49,566 nucleotides of DNA from Kiritimatiellia bacterium (GTDB lineage Bacteria; Verrucomicrobiota; Kiritimatiellia; RFP12; UBA1067): contig JAFXTB010000176.1 in NCBI GenBank assembly GCA_017525225.1, positions 1 to 49,566 on the forward strand, in the 5' to 3' direction. Positions 25,948 to 35,152 of this stretch are shown here, in pieces. The first letter of the stretch is position 1. Every line of letters starts with the position of its first letter. A model generated the notes under the pieces. That model ran no database searches. It saw nothing but the letters and a program-made list of their open reading frames with translations, and was not told the origin of the DNA. Made by a program: the position numbers and the translations under genes.

Positions 25948-28644
25948 ATGAAGAATACGATAGTTGCGCTCTGCGCGGTGCTGTACGCGTGCGCGCTTTC
26001 TGCGCGCGAACTCGTGTGGACGGGCGCCGTCAGCGCCAACTGGGCGGGGGACGCGAACTGGAAGGATTCGACCACCGGTGAAACGGGGCTCGTGTTTGCA
26101 GATGGCGACAGCGTGCTGATCGACGACACATCGTCCGACACGAAGATCACCGTCACGGGACGCGTGAATCCGAGCAATGTCGTCTTCAACGTGACGCGCG
26201 ACCTAGAGCTGAACTTCAGCGCGGGGTTCGGCAGCGCCGTGAAGTCGATTGAGAAGCGCGGAAGCGGAATGGTGGTGTATACCTTCTCCTCCGGCGCCTG
26301 GAGCAACACCGGGGCCCATCTCAACACCTGCCCTATCGACATCTATGGCGGCACGCTAACGGCGACCACGCGCGCAGTGTACAATTCATACGGAGACAGC
26401 CGCGTGCCTTTCACCGTCACCGTGCACGACGGCGGCAGGCTCTGGCTAAGGCACCACTGCACCACGGGCGTAAACAACGGGGACGATGCCGCATCGCATA
26501 GCGGCAACATGAATATCGTGGTACATACGAACGGCATCCTCGACGCATGGACGGATCTCGCCAAGGGCACCAATCCTATCGGCTGGCTCACGCTTGACGG
26601 AGGAACGTTCAATTATGGCACTGGATGGGACACAAGCTCGGGAATGCTAGTGATAGGCCGCGGCATGCGCTTCAGGGGTCCTGCGCCGTATGTGTTCGAC
26701 TACGATCCCTTGCACGCGCACAACGACACCGGCGACTATCCCGTCCAGGCGATTTCCTTGCGCATCCTGCCGGACAAGACGGACAATCTTGTCGATTTCG
26801 ACGTGCCGGATCTTTCGGGCGGCGACGGGGCGGACGTCACCTTCAACATCCCGGTGATACACGACTACAATCTGCCAGTCGCCGCGAACGTGGGGTTGCG
26901 CAAGATCGGTGCCGGACATCTCGTCCTTGGGACGAACGTGACCTTCGCCGGCTACACAGCCGTAGGTCCGAATGCCGGCGTGCGCCTGGAGGAGGGGATC
27001 CTCGAGATGGCGAAGTACACCGTGCTGAATCCGTACGCGGCGCAGGAGGTGTTCGTCTCGACGAATACGGAGCTGCGCCTCTCGGACAAGAACGCGTTCA
27101 ACTATATTGAGAGCGGGCGTGGACGCAACACGGGCGACGTCTCCGTGGTGGTGAGCCATGGAACCTTGAGGATAACCGATCCCACCCCTGGCTACGCGTA
27201 TCTCGGCAGCCTCACGCTCGACCACGCCACCTTCGAGCCGCACGCGAATCCGGCGGACAGCGGACAGCTTAGCGATGTCCATTTCGTGTTCGGCAAGCTG
27301 CTGAAGATACTGTCCGATACTCCTGTCGCGTTCGAGGGCAAGAATGCGCTGTACGACGTGGCGCATGGGGGAACGGAGATATACGTCGGGAAGACGGTCG
27401 GCGACAATCTCTGGGACCTTCTTATCAATACGCTCGTCAACCACAGGGACGACGCACGTCAGTACTGGAACATCGGCGGTTTCACCAAGACGGGGCCTGG
27501 CACGCTTGCTCTGGAGGGCAACAAGAGCAAGTTCGCCTCCCCGATCCGCATCGAGGAGGGGACGCTGCTCGTGGGCACGAACACGATAGACCGCACCGGC
27601 AGCTACGCGGGCGACTATTCCATCCTCGGGAATTTCTCGGGCAAGGCGGAGACGGGGCTCATGACGACGAACAGGGTGAGCGAAGTGTTCGTCAACACGA
27701 ACGGGACGCTCCGGTTCCACTGCCGCAACGTGTTCCCGAACTACGGCGACATAACGAACGGCACGTCCATAGGGCGCGGAACCGTGGCCGCGCTTCCCGT
27801 CACGGTGCACGTGTGTGGAAAGATGAAGTTCGACGAAGGCGGCACCATCCAGGCGTTTCCGAACCTGACGATGGAGAACGGCACGATCGAATACGGGACC
27901 GGGTTCGGCAGCTATGGCCTTTTCAAGGTGCAGGAGACGTTCAAGGTGATCGGCACGCAGCCGCTGCATCTGACGGTTGATCCTTCAAAGTCGTATCAGT
28001 TCATCAGCCTCAACGCCGTCCCCAGCACGATCTTCGACATAGCCGACGTTACGGGCGACTCCGCCCCCGACGCCATCTTCGACACGTCGCTGATGATACA
28101 GGGGGGCTTCAACATCGATGGTGTCAACACGAGCTATTCCGCTCTGCGCAATGAGGTGAAAGTCGGGTTTGTGAAGCGCGGCGCCGGAACGATGCGGCTG
28201 AACGGCTCGGATTCCTACACGGGAGGCTATGCCCCGAACGGTCCGGTGGCGGTGGAGGAGGGAACGCTCGAGATGAACGGCACGATGGGGTCGCTGTCTG
28301 GCATTTCGGTGTCGGACGGCGCGTTCATCGGCGGCTCCGGAACCACAACCAGCGTGACGATCCTGCCTGGTGGCGGTTTCGCCGCGTGTGCCGGGCAGAA
28401 GACGCCGCTCAGGCTTACGGGGAACCTGACGCTCCCGGAGCATGGCGTCGTAAGGCTCGACAATCCGGAAGGGCTCCCGAACAAGGCGCTCAGGGCCGAG
28501 CTTGCCGAAGTTGCCGGGACCATCACGGGGGATGTCTCCGGCTGGACCGTCGAAGGCGACGACACGGGGCGCATCATGATCACTCTCTCGAACAAGCGCC
28601 TTGCCGCGCATTACGTCACAGGGACCGTCATGTATCTGCGCTGA
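25948..28644 (+). CDS. Large secreted beta-helix repeat protein
   Basis: This 898-residue protein has signal peptide MKNTIVALCAVLYACALSA, then the Trp motif ELVWTGAVSANWAGDANWKD that also opens modules of the 1432-aa protein. The rest is a long array of Gly/Thr/Asn strands with repeated phrases such as LRKIGAGHLVLGTN, FTKTGPGTLALEGN and FVKRGAGTMRLNGSDSYTGG, the hallmark of autotransporter-associated beta-strand repeats. No outer-membrane barrel is attached. The end HYVTGTVMYLR matches the end of the other giant protein. The start at 25948 is preferred over an ATG 60 bases upstream, because the upstream one lies before the predicted transcription start and the later one gives a clean signal peptide. 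Confidence 0.72.
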   Translation: MKNTIVALCAVLYACALSARELVWTGAVSANWAGDANWKDSTTGETGLVFADGDSVLIDDTSSDTKITVTGRVNPSNVVFNVTRDLELNFSAGFGSAVKSIEKRGSGMVVYTFSSGAWSNTGAHLNTCPIDIYGGTLTATTRAVYNSYGDSRVPFTVTVHDGGRLWLRHHCTTGVNNGDDAASHSGNMNIVVHTNGILDAWTDLAKGTNPIGWLTLDGGTFNYGTGWDTSSGMLVIGRGMRFRGPAPYVFDYDPLHAHNDTGDYPVQAISLRILPDKTDNLVDFDVPDLSGGDGADVTFNIPVIHDYNLPVAANVGLRKIGAGHLVLGTNVTFAGYTAVGPNAGVRLEEGILEMAKYTVLNPYAAQEVFVSTNTELRLSDKNAFNYIESGRGRNTGDVSVVVSHGTLRITDPTPGYAYLGSLTLDHATFEPHANPADSGQLSDVHFVFGKLLKILSDTPVAFEGKNALYDVAHGGTEIYVGKTVGDNLWDLLINTLVNHRDDARQYWNIGGFTKTGPGTLALEGNKSKFASPIRIEEGTLLVGTNTIDRTGSYAGDYSILGNFSGKAETGLMTTNRVSEVFVNTNGTLRFHCRNVFPNYGDITNGTSIGRGTVAALPVTVHVCGKMKFDEGGTIQAFPNLTMENGTIEYGTGFGSYGLFKVQETFKVIGTQPLHLTVDPSKSYQFISLNAVPSTIFDIADVTGDSAPDAIFDTSLMIQGGFNIDGVNTSYSALRNEVKVGFVKRGAGTMRLNGSDSYTGGYAPNGPVAVEEGTLEMNGTMGSLSGISVSDGAFIGGSGTTTSVTILPGGGFAACAGQKTPLRLTGNLTLPEHGVVRLDNPEGLPNKALRAELAEVAGTITGDVSGWTVEGDDTGRIMITLSNKRLAAHYVTGTVMYLR

Positions 28645-28714
28645 CGGGCGGCAGTCGTAAAAGGGCAGACGCTACTGCAATGGTGGATTCAAGACAAAAA
28701 GAAAGGTTAGAACC

Positions 28715-30733
28715 ATGTTGAATGGAACTGTAAAAAGGTATGGTGGAACAGCTGCTGCAAGGTTTGTCCGGCGGACGCTGCTCGCTGCGGCGGCGCTGTG
28801 CGCGGCTGGGCAGGCCGGCGCAGAGGAGAATCTGCTGTCAAACGCGGGGTTCGAGGCCGGCACGTCTGGCTGGGTCCGCCTCGACCCGCCCCTCTTTAAA
28901 GTTGTGGATGGACAGGGATACGGCGGCACCAAGGGACTCGTGTGGGAAAACGACGATCCCAGGCGCTGTCTCTATCCGAGGCAGATAGCCAAGGTTAAGG
29001 TGGGACATGTGTACCGTTTCTCCGGTCTGGTCAAGACGGAGAGCCTGAAGGGCAAGGGGAAGGTGGTCGTCTGCTTCGAATGGGTCACGAAGGAGAACAA
29101 GTGGTCGAAAGGATTCCAAGCCAAGCCCGTGGACGACAACGGCATGCTTCGCGACGGATGGGTGCGCTACGAGGGCGTGACCCCGCCGATGCCGCCGCCG
29201 GCCGAAAGAGGCGCTGTGATCCTCTATGTGGAGGGATCCGTCGGTCGCGTGCGCTTTGACGATTTCACGCTGGTCGAGTGCGAGAGGCGCGTGATCGACG
29301 GCATCATGTCCAGCAGGGTCCGCGACGAGGCCGTAGACGGCGAGGTCCGTTTCGCCGCCACGCTCAATCTGGACGTAGCGGAGCGTCCGCTGTCCAGCTA
29401 TGCCGTGGATCTATCCTACCGCGACTCGAACGGGGCGGCGAAGATCGCTAAGCCGTCGACGTTCACCGAGGAGCAGGCTGTCTTCAAGCTCGACGTGGCG
29501 GATCTCGCGATGGGGGTGCAGGATCTGGAGCTTGCGGTGAAGGAGAACGCCGGCGGCAGGACGATCGCCAAGGCGGCGCACCGCTTTACGCGCCTCGCCG
29601 CGCCGTCGCGGCGGCGTGTCTCGTTCGATGCGCGCGGCAGGATGCTTCTCGATGGCAAGGTGGTCTTCCCGCTAGGCATGTACACCGGCCGCATGAGCGA
29701 GGAGGATCTGGAGATCTACGGCAAGGGTCCGTTCAACTTCGCCACGCAGTACGGAAACATCACGCGATCCGATCTCGACGGATACGGCAAGATCGGCGTG
29801 TACGTGGCTACGGATGTCCGCGCCATGGTATACGGCTACAGTTATTCGGCGAAGAGCAGGTACCAGACGCTCGAGCAGTCGAGGGAGGCGTTCAAGGCGA
29901 AGCTGGCCGAGATAGGCGACCATCCCGCGCTCGCGATGTGGTACCTCAACGACGAGGCGCCGCTCACGTTCGTGAAGAACGTTACGGATATCCACAACCT
30001 GCTGCATGAGATCGACCCGCAGCACGCCACGCTGACATGCCTGTGCCATCCGGACACCGTCAGGAACTTCATGCGCAGTTTCGACGTGCTGGCCGTGGAC
30101 ACGTATCCGATAGGCTACCGCCGCAGCAAGGGTCCTGAACAGTTCCAGTGCGTCTGGCAGCGGCAGCGCACTTCGGACGACGGCATGCTCTCCATGCGTC
30201 CGCACTGGTACATACCGCAGGCGTTCAACTGGCGCTGGTTCCATTCCGACGAGACCGTGAAGAAGAACGCCATACCAGAGTCCGACATGTACTTCCCGTC
30301 GCGCAGGGAGATGATGAACATGAACTGGCAGGGGATCGCTGCCGGGGCGAACGGCATCCTGACGTTCTCCTTCGGCACCATGCGCAAGAACCTGAAGGGC
30401 GAGGAATTCTTCAGAAAGTGGGAGGACGTCCTGTCCGTCGCCAACGAGCTGAAGAAGTTCGAGTCCGTGATCCTGGCCGATCCGCTCGAGACGGCGATGA
30501 AGCCTGCGGAGAAGATCGCCGCGCGCGCATGGCGGAAGGATGGTTCCGACTGGTATCTCATCGTCAACCTCGTGGATCTGCCGTCGAAGGGGACGGTGAC
30601 TCTGCCGTGCAGGGCGGAATCGTTCAAGACCGCCGTGGGAGGCGGTGTAAAGCCGTCGGCGGACGGGATGAAGCTGGAGTGCGATCTCGTTCCGCTCGGA
30701 TATGCGCTGGTCGAGTTGAACGCCCGCAAATGA
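28715..30733 (+). CDS. Secreted glycosidase-like protein: carbohydrate-binding plus TIM-barrel domains
   Basis: This 672-residue protein has a signal peptide (to about residue 36). A jelly-roll carbohydrate-binding domain of the CBM4/9 type follows, beginning NLLSNAGFEAGTSGW (about 39-190), then an Ig-like domain (about 195-305) and a barrel domain starting with DARGRMLLDGKVVFPLGMY. That opening is typical of clan GH-A enzymes, as is MWYLNDEAP with a candidate acid/base Glu near residue 413. Later strands (VLAVDTYPIGY, NWQGIAAGANGILTFSFG) fit the same fold, and a short C-terminal beta domain closes the protein. The family is uncertain. It lies 70 bases after the 898-aa gene with AAAGG before the ATG, probably in one transcript. 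Confidence 0.68.
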   Translation: MLNGTVKRYGGTAAARFVRRTLLAAAALCAAGQAGAEENLLSNAGFEAGTSGWVRLDPPLFKVVDGQGYGGTKGLVWENDDPRRCLYPRQIAKVKVGHVYRFSGLVKTESLKGKGKVVVCFEWVTKENKWSKGFQAKPVDDNGMLRDGWVRYEGVTPPMPPPAERGAVILYVEGSVGRVRFDDFTLVECERRVIDGIMSSRVRDEAVDGEVRFAATLNLDVAERPLSSYAVDLSYRDSNGAAKIAKPSTFTEEQAVFKLDVADLAMGVQDLELAVKENAGGRTIAKAAHRFTRLAAPSRRRVSFDARGRMLLDGKVVFPLGMYTGRMSEEDLEIYGKGPFNFATQYGNITRSDLDGYGKIGVYVATDVRAMVYGYSYSAKSRYQTLEQSREAFKAKLAEIGDHPALAMWYLNDEAPLTFVKNVTDIHNLLHEIDPQHATLTCLCHPDTVRNFMRSFDVLAVDTYPIGYRRSKGPEQFQCVWQRQRTSDDGMLSMRPHWYIPQAFNWRWFHSDETVKKNAIPESDMYFPSRREMMNMNWQGIAAGANGILTFSFGTMRKNLKGEEFFRKWEDVLSVANELKKFESVILADPLETAMKPAEKIAARAWRKDGSDWYLIVNLVDLPSKGTVTLPCRAESFKTAVGGGVKPSADGMKLECDLVPLGYALVELNARK

Positions 30734-30792
30734 TTTCTCCAACACATGAGGAAAGATGTAGAGTAGAGTAAGGCGACAGCCGGAGATTCATC

Positions 30793-32340
30793 ATGCATAG
30801 CAACAGACAATGGATAGCCATACTCGACTATGGCTCCCAGTACACGCAGCTCATAGCGCGGCGCATCCGCGAACAGGAGGTATACTCCGAGATAGTCCGC
30901 TGCGACACGACGGCGGCGGAGCTGGCGGCGAACCCGCCTGTGGGCATAATACTCTCCGGCGGTCCGAACAGCGTGTTCGAGGAGGGTGCGCCAACGTGCG
31001 ACCCCGCGATCTTCGAGATGGGGCTGCCCGTCCTCGGCATCTGCTACGGCATGCAGCTGATGAGCCAGCGGCTTGGCGGCCGAGTGGTTCCGGGCGTGGA
31101 GCGCGAGTACGGTAAGATGCCCATCGAGATACTGCCGGGCAATCCGCTATTCAAGGACATCCCCGGCACCATCACGGTGTGGATGAGCCATGGCGACCGG
31201 GTGGAGGCCATCCCCGCCTCGTTCGAGCGCGGGGCCGTCTCCGCCACATGCCCGTTCGCGGCGATGTTCGACAATGCGCGCCGCTTCTACGCGCTCCAGT
31301 TCCACCCGGAGGTGGTGCATACGCAGTACGGCACGGACATCCTGCGCAACTTCGTCTTCGGCGTGTGCGGCTGCCGCAAGGACTGGAAGCTCACGACGTG
31401 GGTGGAGGATACGGTCGAGCGCATGCGCGCGCAGATCGGCGACGACGAGGTGGTGCTGGGCCTCTCGGGAGGCGTGGACTCGTCCGTGGTGGCGGTGCTA
31501 CTCAACAAGGCCATCGGCCAAAGGCTCCACTGCATCTTCGTGGACAACGGGCTGCTCCGCTGGCGCGAGGCGGAGCAGGTGGAGGAGATGTTCAGGAAGA
31601 ACCTCGGCCTCGACCTCACCGTGGTGCGCGCCGCGGAACGCTTCTACGCGGCGCTGAAGGGGGTGGACGAGCCCGAGGCCAAGCGCAAGATCATAGGCAG
31701 GCTCTTCATCGACGTGTTCGCCGAGGAGGCCAGGCGCTTCCGTGACTGCCGCTACCTCGGCCAGGGAACCATCTACCCCGACGTCATCGAAAGCCGTTCG
31801 CCGCGCAAGGGGCCGTCGCAGACGATCAAGAGCCACCACAACGTGGGCGGGCTGCCGCCGGACCTGAAGTTCGAGCTGGTGGAACCTCTCAAGGAGCTGT
31901 TCAAGGACGAGGTCCGCGCGGTAGGGCGGGTGCTGGGCATGGCCGACGAGCTTCTGGACAGGCAGCCGTTCCCCGGTCCCGGGCTAGGCGTACGGATCCT
32001 CGGCGAAGTGACAGAGGAGAAGGTGAGGCTGCTCCAGCAGGCGGACGTGCGCGTGCAGGAGGAGATCCGCAAGCTGCCGGACTACAAGACCATCTGGCAG
32101 ACCTTCGCCGTGCTGCTGCCGGTGCGCAGCGTGGGCGTGATGGGCGACCAGCGCACGTACGAGTACACCTGCGCCATCCGCAGCGTGAATTCCATCGATG
32201 CGATGACCGCGGATTGGACGCGCATCCCGTACGACACGCTCGCCCGGATGTCCAACCGCATCATCAACGAGGTACGCGGCATAAACCGCGTAGTGTACGA
32301 CATTTCATCGAAACCGCCTGCCACGATAGAATGGGAGTGA
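30793..32340 (+). CDS. guaA: GMP synthase (glutamine-hydrolysing)
   Basis: This enzyme converts XMP to GMP using ATP and glutamine in the cytoplasm. The 515-residue protein has the normal two-part layout. The class I glutamine amidotransferase domain (1-190) has the nucleophile in GICYGMQ (Cys84) and the catalytic His-Glu in FHPEVV (H171, E173). The ATP-pyrophosphatase domain has the PP-loop GLSGGVDSS (about 223-231), and the C-terminal dimerisation domain ends NRVVYDISSKPPATIEWE as in characterised GuaA proteins. The ATG follows a short 59-base spacer with CGGAG upstream. I see no purine riboswitch in that spacer. Confidence 0.97.
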   Translation: MHSNRQWIAILDYGSQYTQLIARRIREQEVYSEIVRCDTTAAELAANPPVGIILSGGPNSVFEEGAPTCDPAIFEMGLPVLGICYGMQLMSQRLGGRVVPGVEREYGKMPIEILPGNPLFKDIPGTITVWMSHGDRVEAIPASFERGAVSATCPFAAMFDNARRFYALQFHPEVVHTQYGTDILRNFVFGVCGCRKDWKLTTWVEDTVERMRAQIGDDEVVLGLSGGVDSSVVAVLLNKAIGQRLHCIFVDNGLLRWREAEQVEEMFRKNLGLDLTVVRAAERFYAALKGVDEPEAKRKIIGRLFIDVFAEEARRFRDCRYLGQGTIYPDVIESRSPRKGPSQTIKSHHNVGGLPPDLKFELVEPLKELFKDEVRAVGRVLGMADELLDRQPFPGPGLGVRILGEVTEEKVRLLQQADVRVQEEIRKLPDYKTIWQTFAVLLPVRSVGVMGDQRTYEYTCAIRSVNSIDAMTADWTRIPYDTLARMSNRIINEVRGINRVVYDISSKPPATIEWE

Positions 32341-32352
32341 CGGCCTGGAGCC

Positions 32353-33069
32353 ATGAACCGGATCCTCTTCGAGGCGGATGAACTGTCCGCGGACGGCCTT
32401 GCGACGTTCGGTGGCGTTCGCGCGGAGCATGTGCTCGGCGTACTGCATGGCGAGGTGGGCCAGACGCTCAAGACGGGCGTCGTAGACGGTCTCGCGGGCA
32501 CGGGCGTGATCGAACGCATAGATGGCGGCGAGGTGACGGTGCGGTGCGTGCACGACACCCCGACCCCTCCGCCGTGGCTGGACCTCGTCCTTGCGCCCCC
32601 GAGACCGCGAGCGCTCAAGCGCCTTCTGCCGCAGTTTGCGGCGCTGGGCGTGGGGCGGATTGTCCTTGTGGGCGCGGAGAAGGTGGAGAAGGCGTTCTGG
32701 GGCGCGCAGCTTCTGCGGGAGGAGGTACATCGCCCTCTGCTGGTGGAAGGGTTGATGCAGTGCGGCGCCACCACGCTGCCGACGATCGAGCGGCAGAGGT
32801 CGTTCCTCCGGTGGATGGAGGGCGAGTTCGAGACGCAGTTCGCCGGCAGTCCGCGCCTGGTGGCCCATCCGGCCGAGACGGCCTGCATTCCGCCGATGCC
32901 GGCCGCCGGAAGGCGTCCGGTCCTGGCGATCGGTCCGGAAGGCGGATGGACCGACCGCGAGCTTTCGCTTCTCGAGTCGCATGGCTTCAGGCGCTGTTCC
33001 CTCGGACCGCGTATCCTGCGCACCGATACCGCCGCGATCGCGCTCATCGCCAGGCTGATTCCGCAATGA
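32353..33069 (+). CDS. rsmE: 16S rRNA (uracil-1498-N3)-methyltransferase RsmE
   Basis: This 238-residue SPOUT-class methyltransferase would modify U1498 of 16S rRNA with S-adenosylmethionine. The N-terminal PUA-like domain spans about 1-70. The knotted catalytic domain carries AIGPEGGWTDREL (about 194-206) and SLGPRILRTDTAAIA (about 219-233), the SAM-binding trefoil-knot signature. Length is normal. It lies 12 bases after guaA with CTGGAG upstream of the ATG, so the two probably share a transcript. Confidence 0.93.
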   Translation: MNRILFEADELSADGLATFGGVRAEHVLGVLHGEVGQTLKTGVVDGLAGTGVIERIDGGEVTVRCVHDTPTPPPWLDLVLAPPRPRALKRLLPQFAALGVGRIVLVGAEKVEKAFWGAQLLREEVHRPLLVEGLMQCGATTLPTIERQRSFLRWMEGEFETQFAGSPRLVAHPAETACIPPMPAAGRRPVLAIGPEGGWTDRELSLLESHGFRRCSLGPRILRTDTAAIALIARLIPQ

Positions 33070-33138
33070 CCATTCCGCCGCCGCATGATCCTGGCCATGG
33101 GCAAGAAATCTGAAAACCCACTTTTTTCATTTCTGGGG

Positions 33139-33168
33139 TTGCCTGAATGGGGCAGATTATGGTATCAT
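33139..33168 (+). promoter_or_regulatory. Sigma70-like promoter of the exopolysaccharide locus
   Basis: TTGCCT (33139-33144), an 18-base spacer and TATCAT (33163-33168) lie 56 bases before the first gene of the polysaccharide export locus. The -35 box and spacer length are identical to those of the Tad promoter at 167-196. A GATTATGG stretch precedes the -10 box. Confidence 0.55.
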
Positions 33169-33224
33169 ACGCACTGAAACTTCAAGGCGGATTGTCGTCT
33201 TGAGGGCTGATTGAAGTTGTTCAG

Positions 33225-33899
33225 ATGAGATTTATAGGTATAATTGCGGCGTGGATGACGCTTGCGGCCGCCATGTTTGGCGTGGCCGGATGCGCCAATC
33301 TGCAGTCGTTGCTAGGCGGTGAATCGCACAACGATGTCGATCCCAACGTCCTCGCGACGTACTTCGACGGACCGAAGGTGCGGCCTGGCATTGCGCTGAA
33401 CATCGTGGTCACGGCAACTGGCACGCAGGGCGGCAGTTCGCGCCAGTACTTCGTGGATGCCGACGGGTGCATCACCATGGATCTCATCGGCCAGGTCAAG
33501 TGCGATGGTCTCACGCTCGTGGGCCTGCAGCAGAAGATAATGGCCGCGTACAAGGAATACTATGTCGATCCGCACGTCACGGCGACGTTCATCTACCAGA
33601 GCGGCCAGAACATGGTCTCGCCCTGGGGAACGGTGACGGTGCTGGGCGAGGTGTCCCGTCCCGGGCCCGTGGACGTGCCTGCGACGATGGATCTTCGGCT
33701 CACGCGCGCGCTCCAGCTGGCTGGCGGCGCCACGGCGGTTGCGGACAAGCGGCGTGTCCAGGTGACGCGTTGCGACAGGGATGGTAAGCAGACCAAGACC
33801 CGCGTGGATCTCATCGAGATCGGCGAGGAGGGCCGGCCGGACAAGGATATGCTCCTGAAGGCTGGCGACGTCGTCTGGGTGCCTATGAGCTGGTACTGA
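33225..33899 (+). CDS. Short outer-membrane polysaccharide export (OPX/Wza-like) lipoprotein
   Basis: This 224-residue lipoprotein has signal sequence and lipobox FGVAGC, so Cys23 is the likely lipidated residue. The Poly_export domain runs from about 45 to 130 (VRPGIALNIVVTA, FVDADGCITMDLIGQVK, LQQKIMAAYKEYYVDPHVTATF). An SLBB-like domain follows (VTVLGEVSRPGPVDVPATMDLRLTRALQLAGGA), ending LLKAGDVVWVPMSWY. It is much shorter than Wza of E. coli (about 380 residues) and has no C-terminal amphipathic helix to span the outer membrane. A separate beta-barrel encoded two genes downstream may supply the pore. Confidence 0.85.
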   Translation: MRFIGIIAAWMTLAAAMFGVAGCANLQSLLGGESHNDVDPNVLATYFDGPKVRPGIALNIVVTATGTQGGSSRQYFVDADGCITMDLIGQVKCDGLTLVGLQQKIMAAYKEYYVDPHVTATFIYQSGQNMVSPWGTVTVLGEVSRPGPVDVPATMDLRLTRALQLAGGATAVADKRRVQVTRCDRDGKQTKTRVDLIEIGEEGRPDKDMLLKAGDVVWVPMSWY

Positions 33900-33939
33900 A
33901 AGGTAGAGAGAGTCTAATTTGCAAAGAAAGGAAATGGTC

Positions 33940-35100
33940 ATGATGAAAAGAGTTGTAGCAACGATGGCGGTTGCGTTTCTAGCGGCCGTGGCCGGTGCCG
34001 CGGACATGCCGCGCAGCGAGTGGCAGGCGAAGGTAGGCGATTGCGCTCAGGATCCCGCCATGTTGAAGGAGACGATCGGCAAATTGTCGGCATCTGACCA
34101 GACGGCGTTTCTGGCGGAGGTCAACGACGCCATCTCCAAGATGCCTGGATCCGACGAGGCGAAGGCGGCCGCGTTCCTCAACGCCAACCGCGCCGCGGTG
34201 TCTGGGGCGTCGAAGGAGAACCGCACGGCGGTGCTGGCGGAGGTGTTCGCCACCGTGCCGCCGGAGTACCTGACGGTCATCAATGAGAGCTTCGCGGGCG
34301 ATCTGTTCAATCGAAACGCCAATCCGTCGCGTCCTTTCACCGACGAGGAGTACAAGGCGCTGGCGACCAGCACCATGGCGGCGATCGTCGCGCGGTGCGC
34401 AACGGCCGAGAACTCCGCCGTGCGTGACACGTTCGCGGCCTTGATGTTCGAGCGCGCCTCGGGTGGCTCGCCTTCCGATCTGCGCGATTCGCTCGTGGCC
34501 ACGCTGCCGGCCGGTTCGCAGGAGACGGCGAAGTCTGAATGGATCCCTGCGGCGATGGGCGAAGGCCGCGAGAAGACCTATGATCCGATGCTGGGCGTTT
34601 CGGAGTCTGGCGAGGAGCCTAACCATGCGGCGGTGCTGCAGCTTGCCGGCCCGCAGATCGGCCAGGCGCTTCTGGCCGACATGCAGGCGGACGGTACTGG
34701 GGCGTCGTCCGGCGGCCTCGCGTCCGGTGCGTTCACCTCGCCCGGGATCGTCGGCACTGCGGACATCAATGATCCTGTAGACAATGGCCTGAGCCGCGTG
34801 CCGCGCGCCAGTGTGCTCAGCACCACGCCGCTCGGCCTCAAGCCGGTGAAGGACGCCATGGGCAACGTGATGCGCGACGAGAACGGCCGCGAGATGTACT
34901 ATGGACCCAACGGCGGCATCGTCTACAAGACCACGGACCTTTCCGGCAACACGGTATATGTGGATCAGGACGGCGCCGTGGTGGAGAACCCGACCGGCGG
35001 CGGCAAGCGTCGTGGCAGCGACAGGCGTACCGGGAACATCCCGGTCGAGGACGAGGGCGATACCCCATCCCCGAAGCCCGAGCCCATTCCGTATCCGTGA
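33940..35100 (+). CDS. Unknown secreted protein of the exopolysaccharide locus
   Basis: I do not recognise this 386-residue protein. A signal peptide (MMKRVVATMAVAFLAAVAGA) is followed by an Ala-rich helical region to about residue 230, a Gly/Ser-rich linker near 240, and a C-terminal part with repeated DxxGNVMRDENGREMYYGPNGG turns. A Pro-rich tail ends PSPKPEPIPYP. AAAGGA lies seven bases before the chosen ATG; in-frame starts at 33919 (TTG), 33934 and 33943 are alternatives. Its place between the OPX lipoprotein and the outer-membrane barrel suggests a periplasmic or surface accessory of polysaccharide export. Confidence 0.55.
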   Translation: MMKRVVATMAVAFLAAVAGAADMPRSEWQAKVGDCAQDPAMLKETIGKLSASDQTAFLAEVNDAISKMPGSDEAKAAAFLNANRAAVSGASKENRTAVLAEVFATVPPEYLTVINESFAGDLFNRNANPSRPFTDEEYKALATSTMAAIVARCATAENSAVRDTFAALMFERASGGSPSDLRDSLVATLPAGSQETAKSEWIPAAMGEGREKTYDPMLGVSESGEEPNHAAVLQLAGPQIGQALLADMQADGTGASSGGLASGAFTSPGIVGTADINDPVDNGLSRVPRASVLSTTPLGLKPVKDAMGNVMRDENGREMYYGPNGGIVYKTTDLSGNTVYVDQDGAVVENPTGGGKRRGSDRRTGNIPVEDEGDTPSPKPEPIPYP

Positions 35101-35152
35101 CCTGATGTTTGCGGGCTGAAGCTATAGAAATCGCAAAGGAGAAGAGGAAACC

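Noticed and set aside
22860-28644. PEP-CTERM or LPXTG sorting signal on the giant proteins
   Set aside because: There is no C-terminal hydrophobic helix with a basic tail and no exosortase or sortase gene in the window.
30734-30792. Purine riboswitch upstream of guaA
   Set aside because: The 59-base gap is too short and lacks the conserved junction and loop sequences.
33110-33137. Terminator after rsmE
   Set aside because: AT-rich complementary stretches flank a T-run, but the stem is interrupted and weak.
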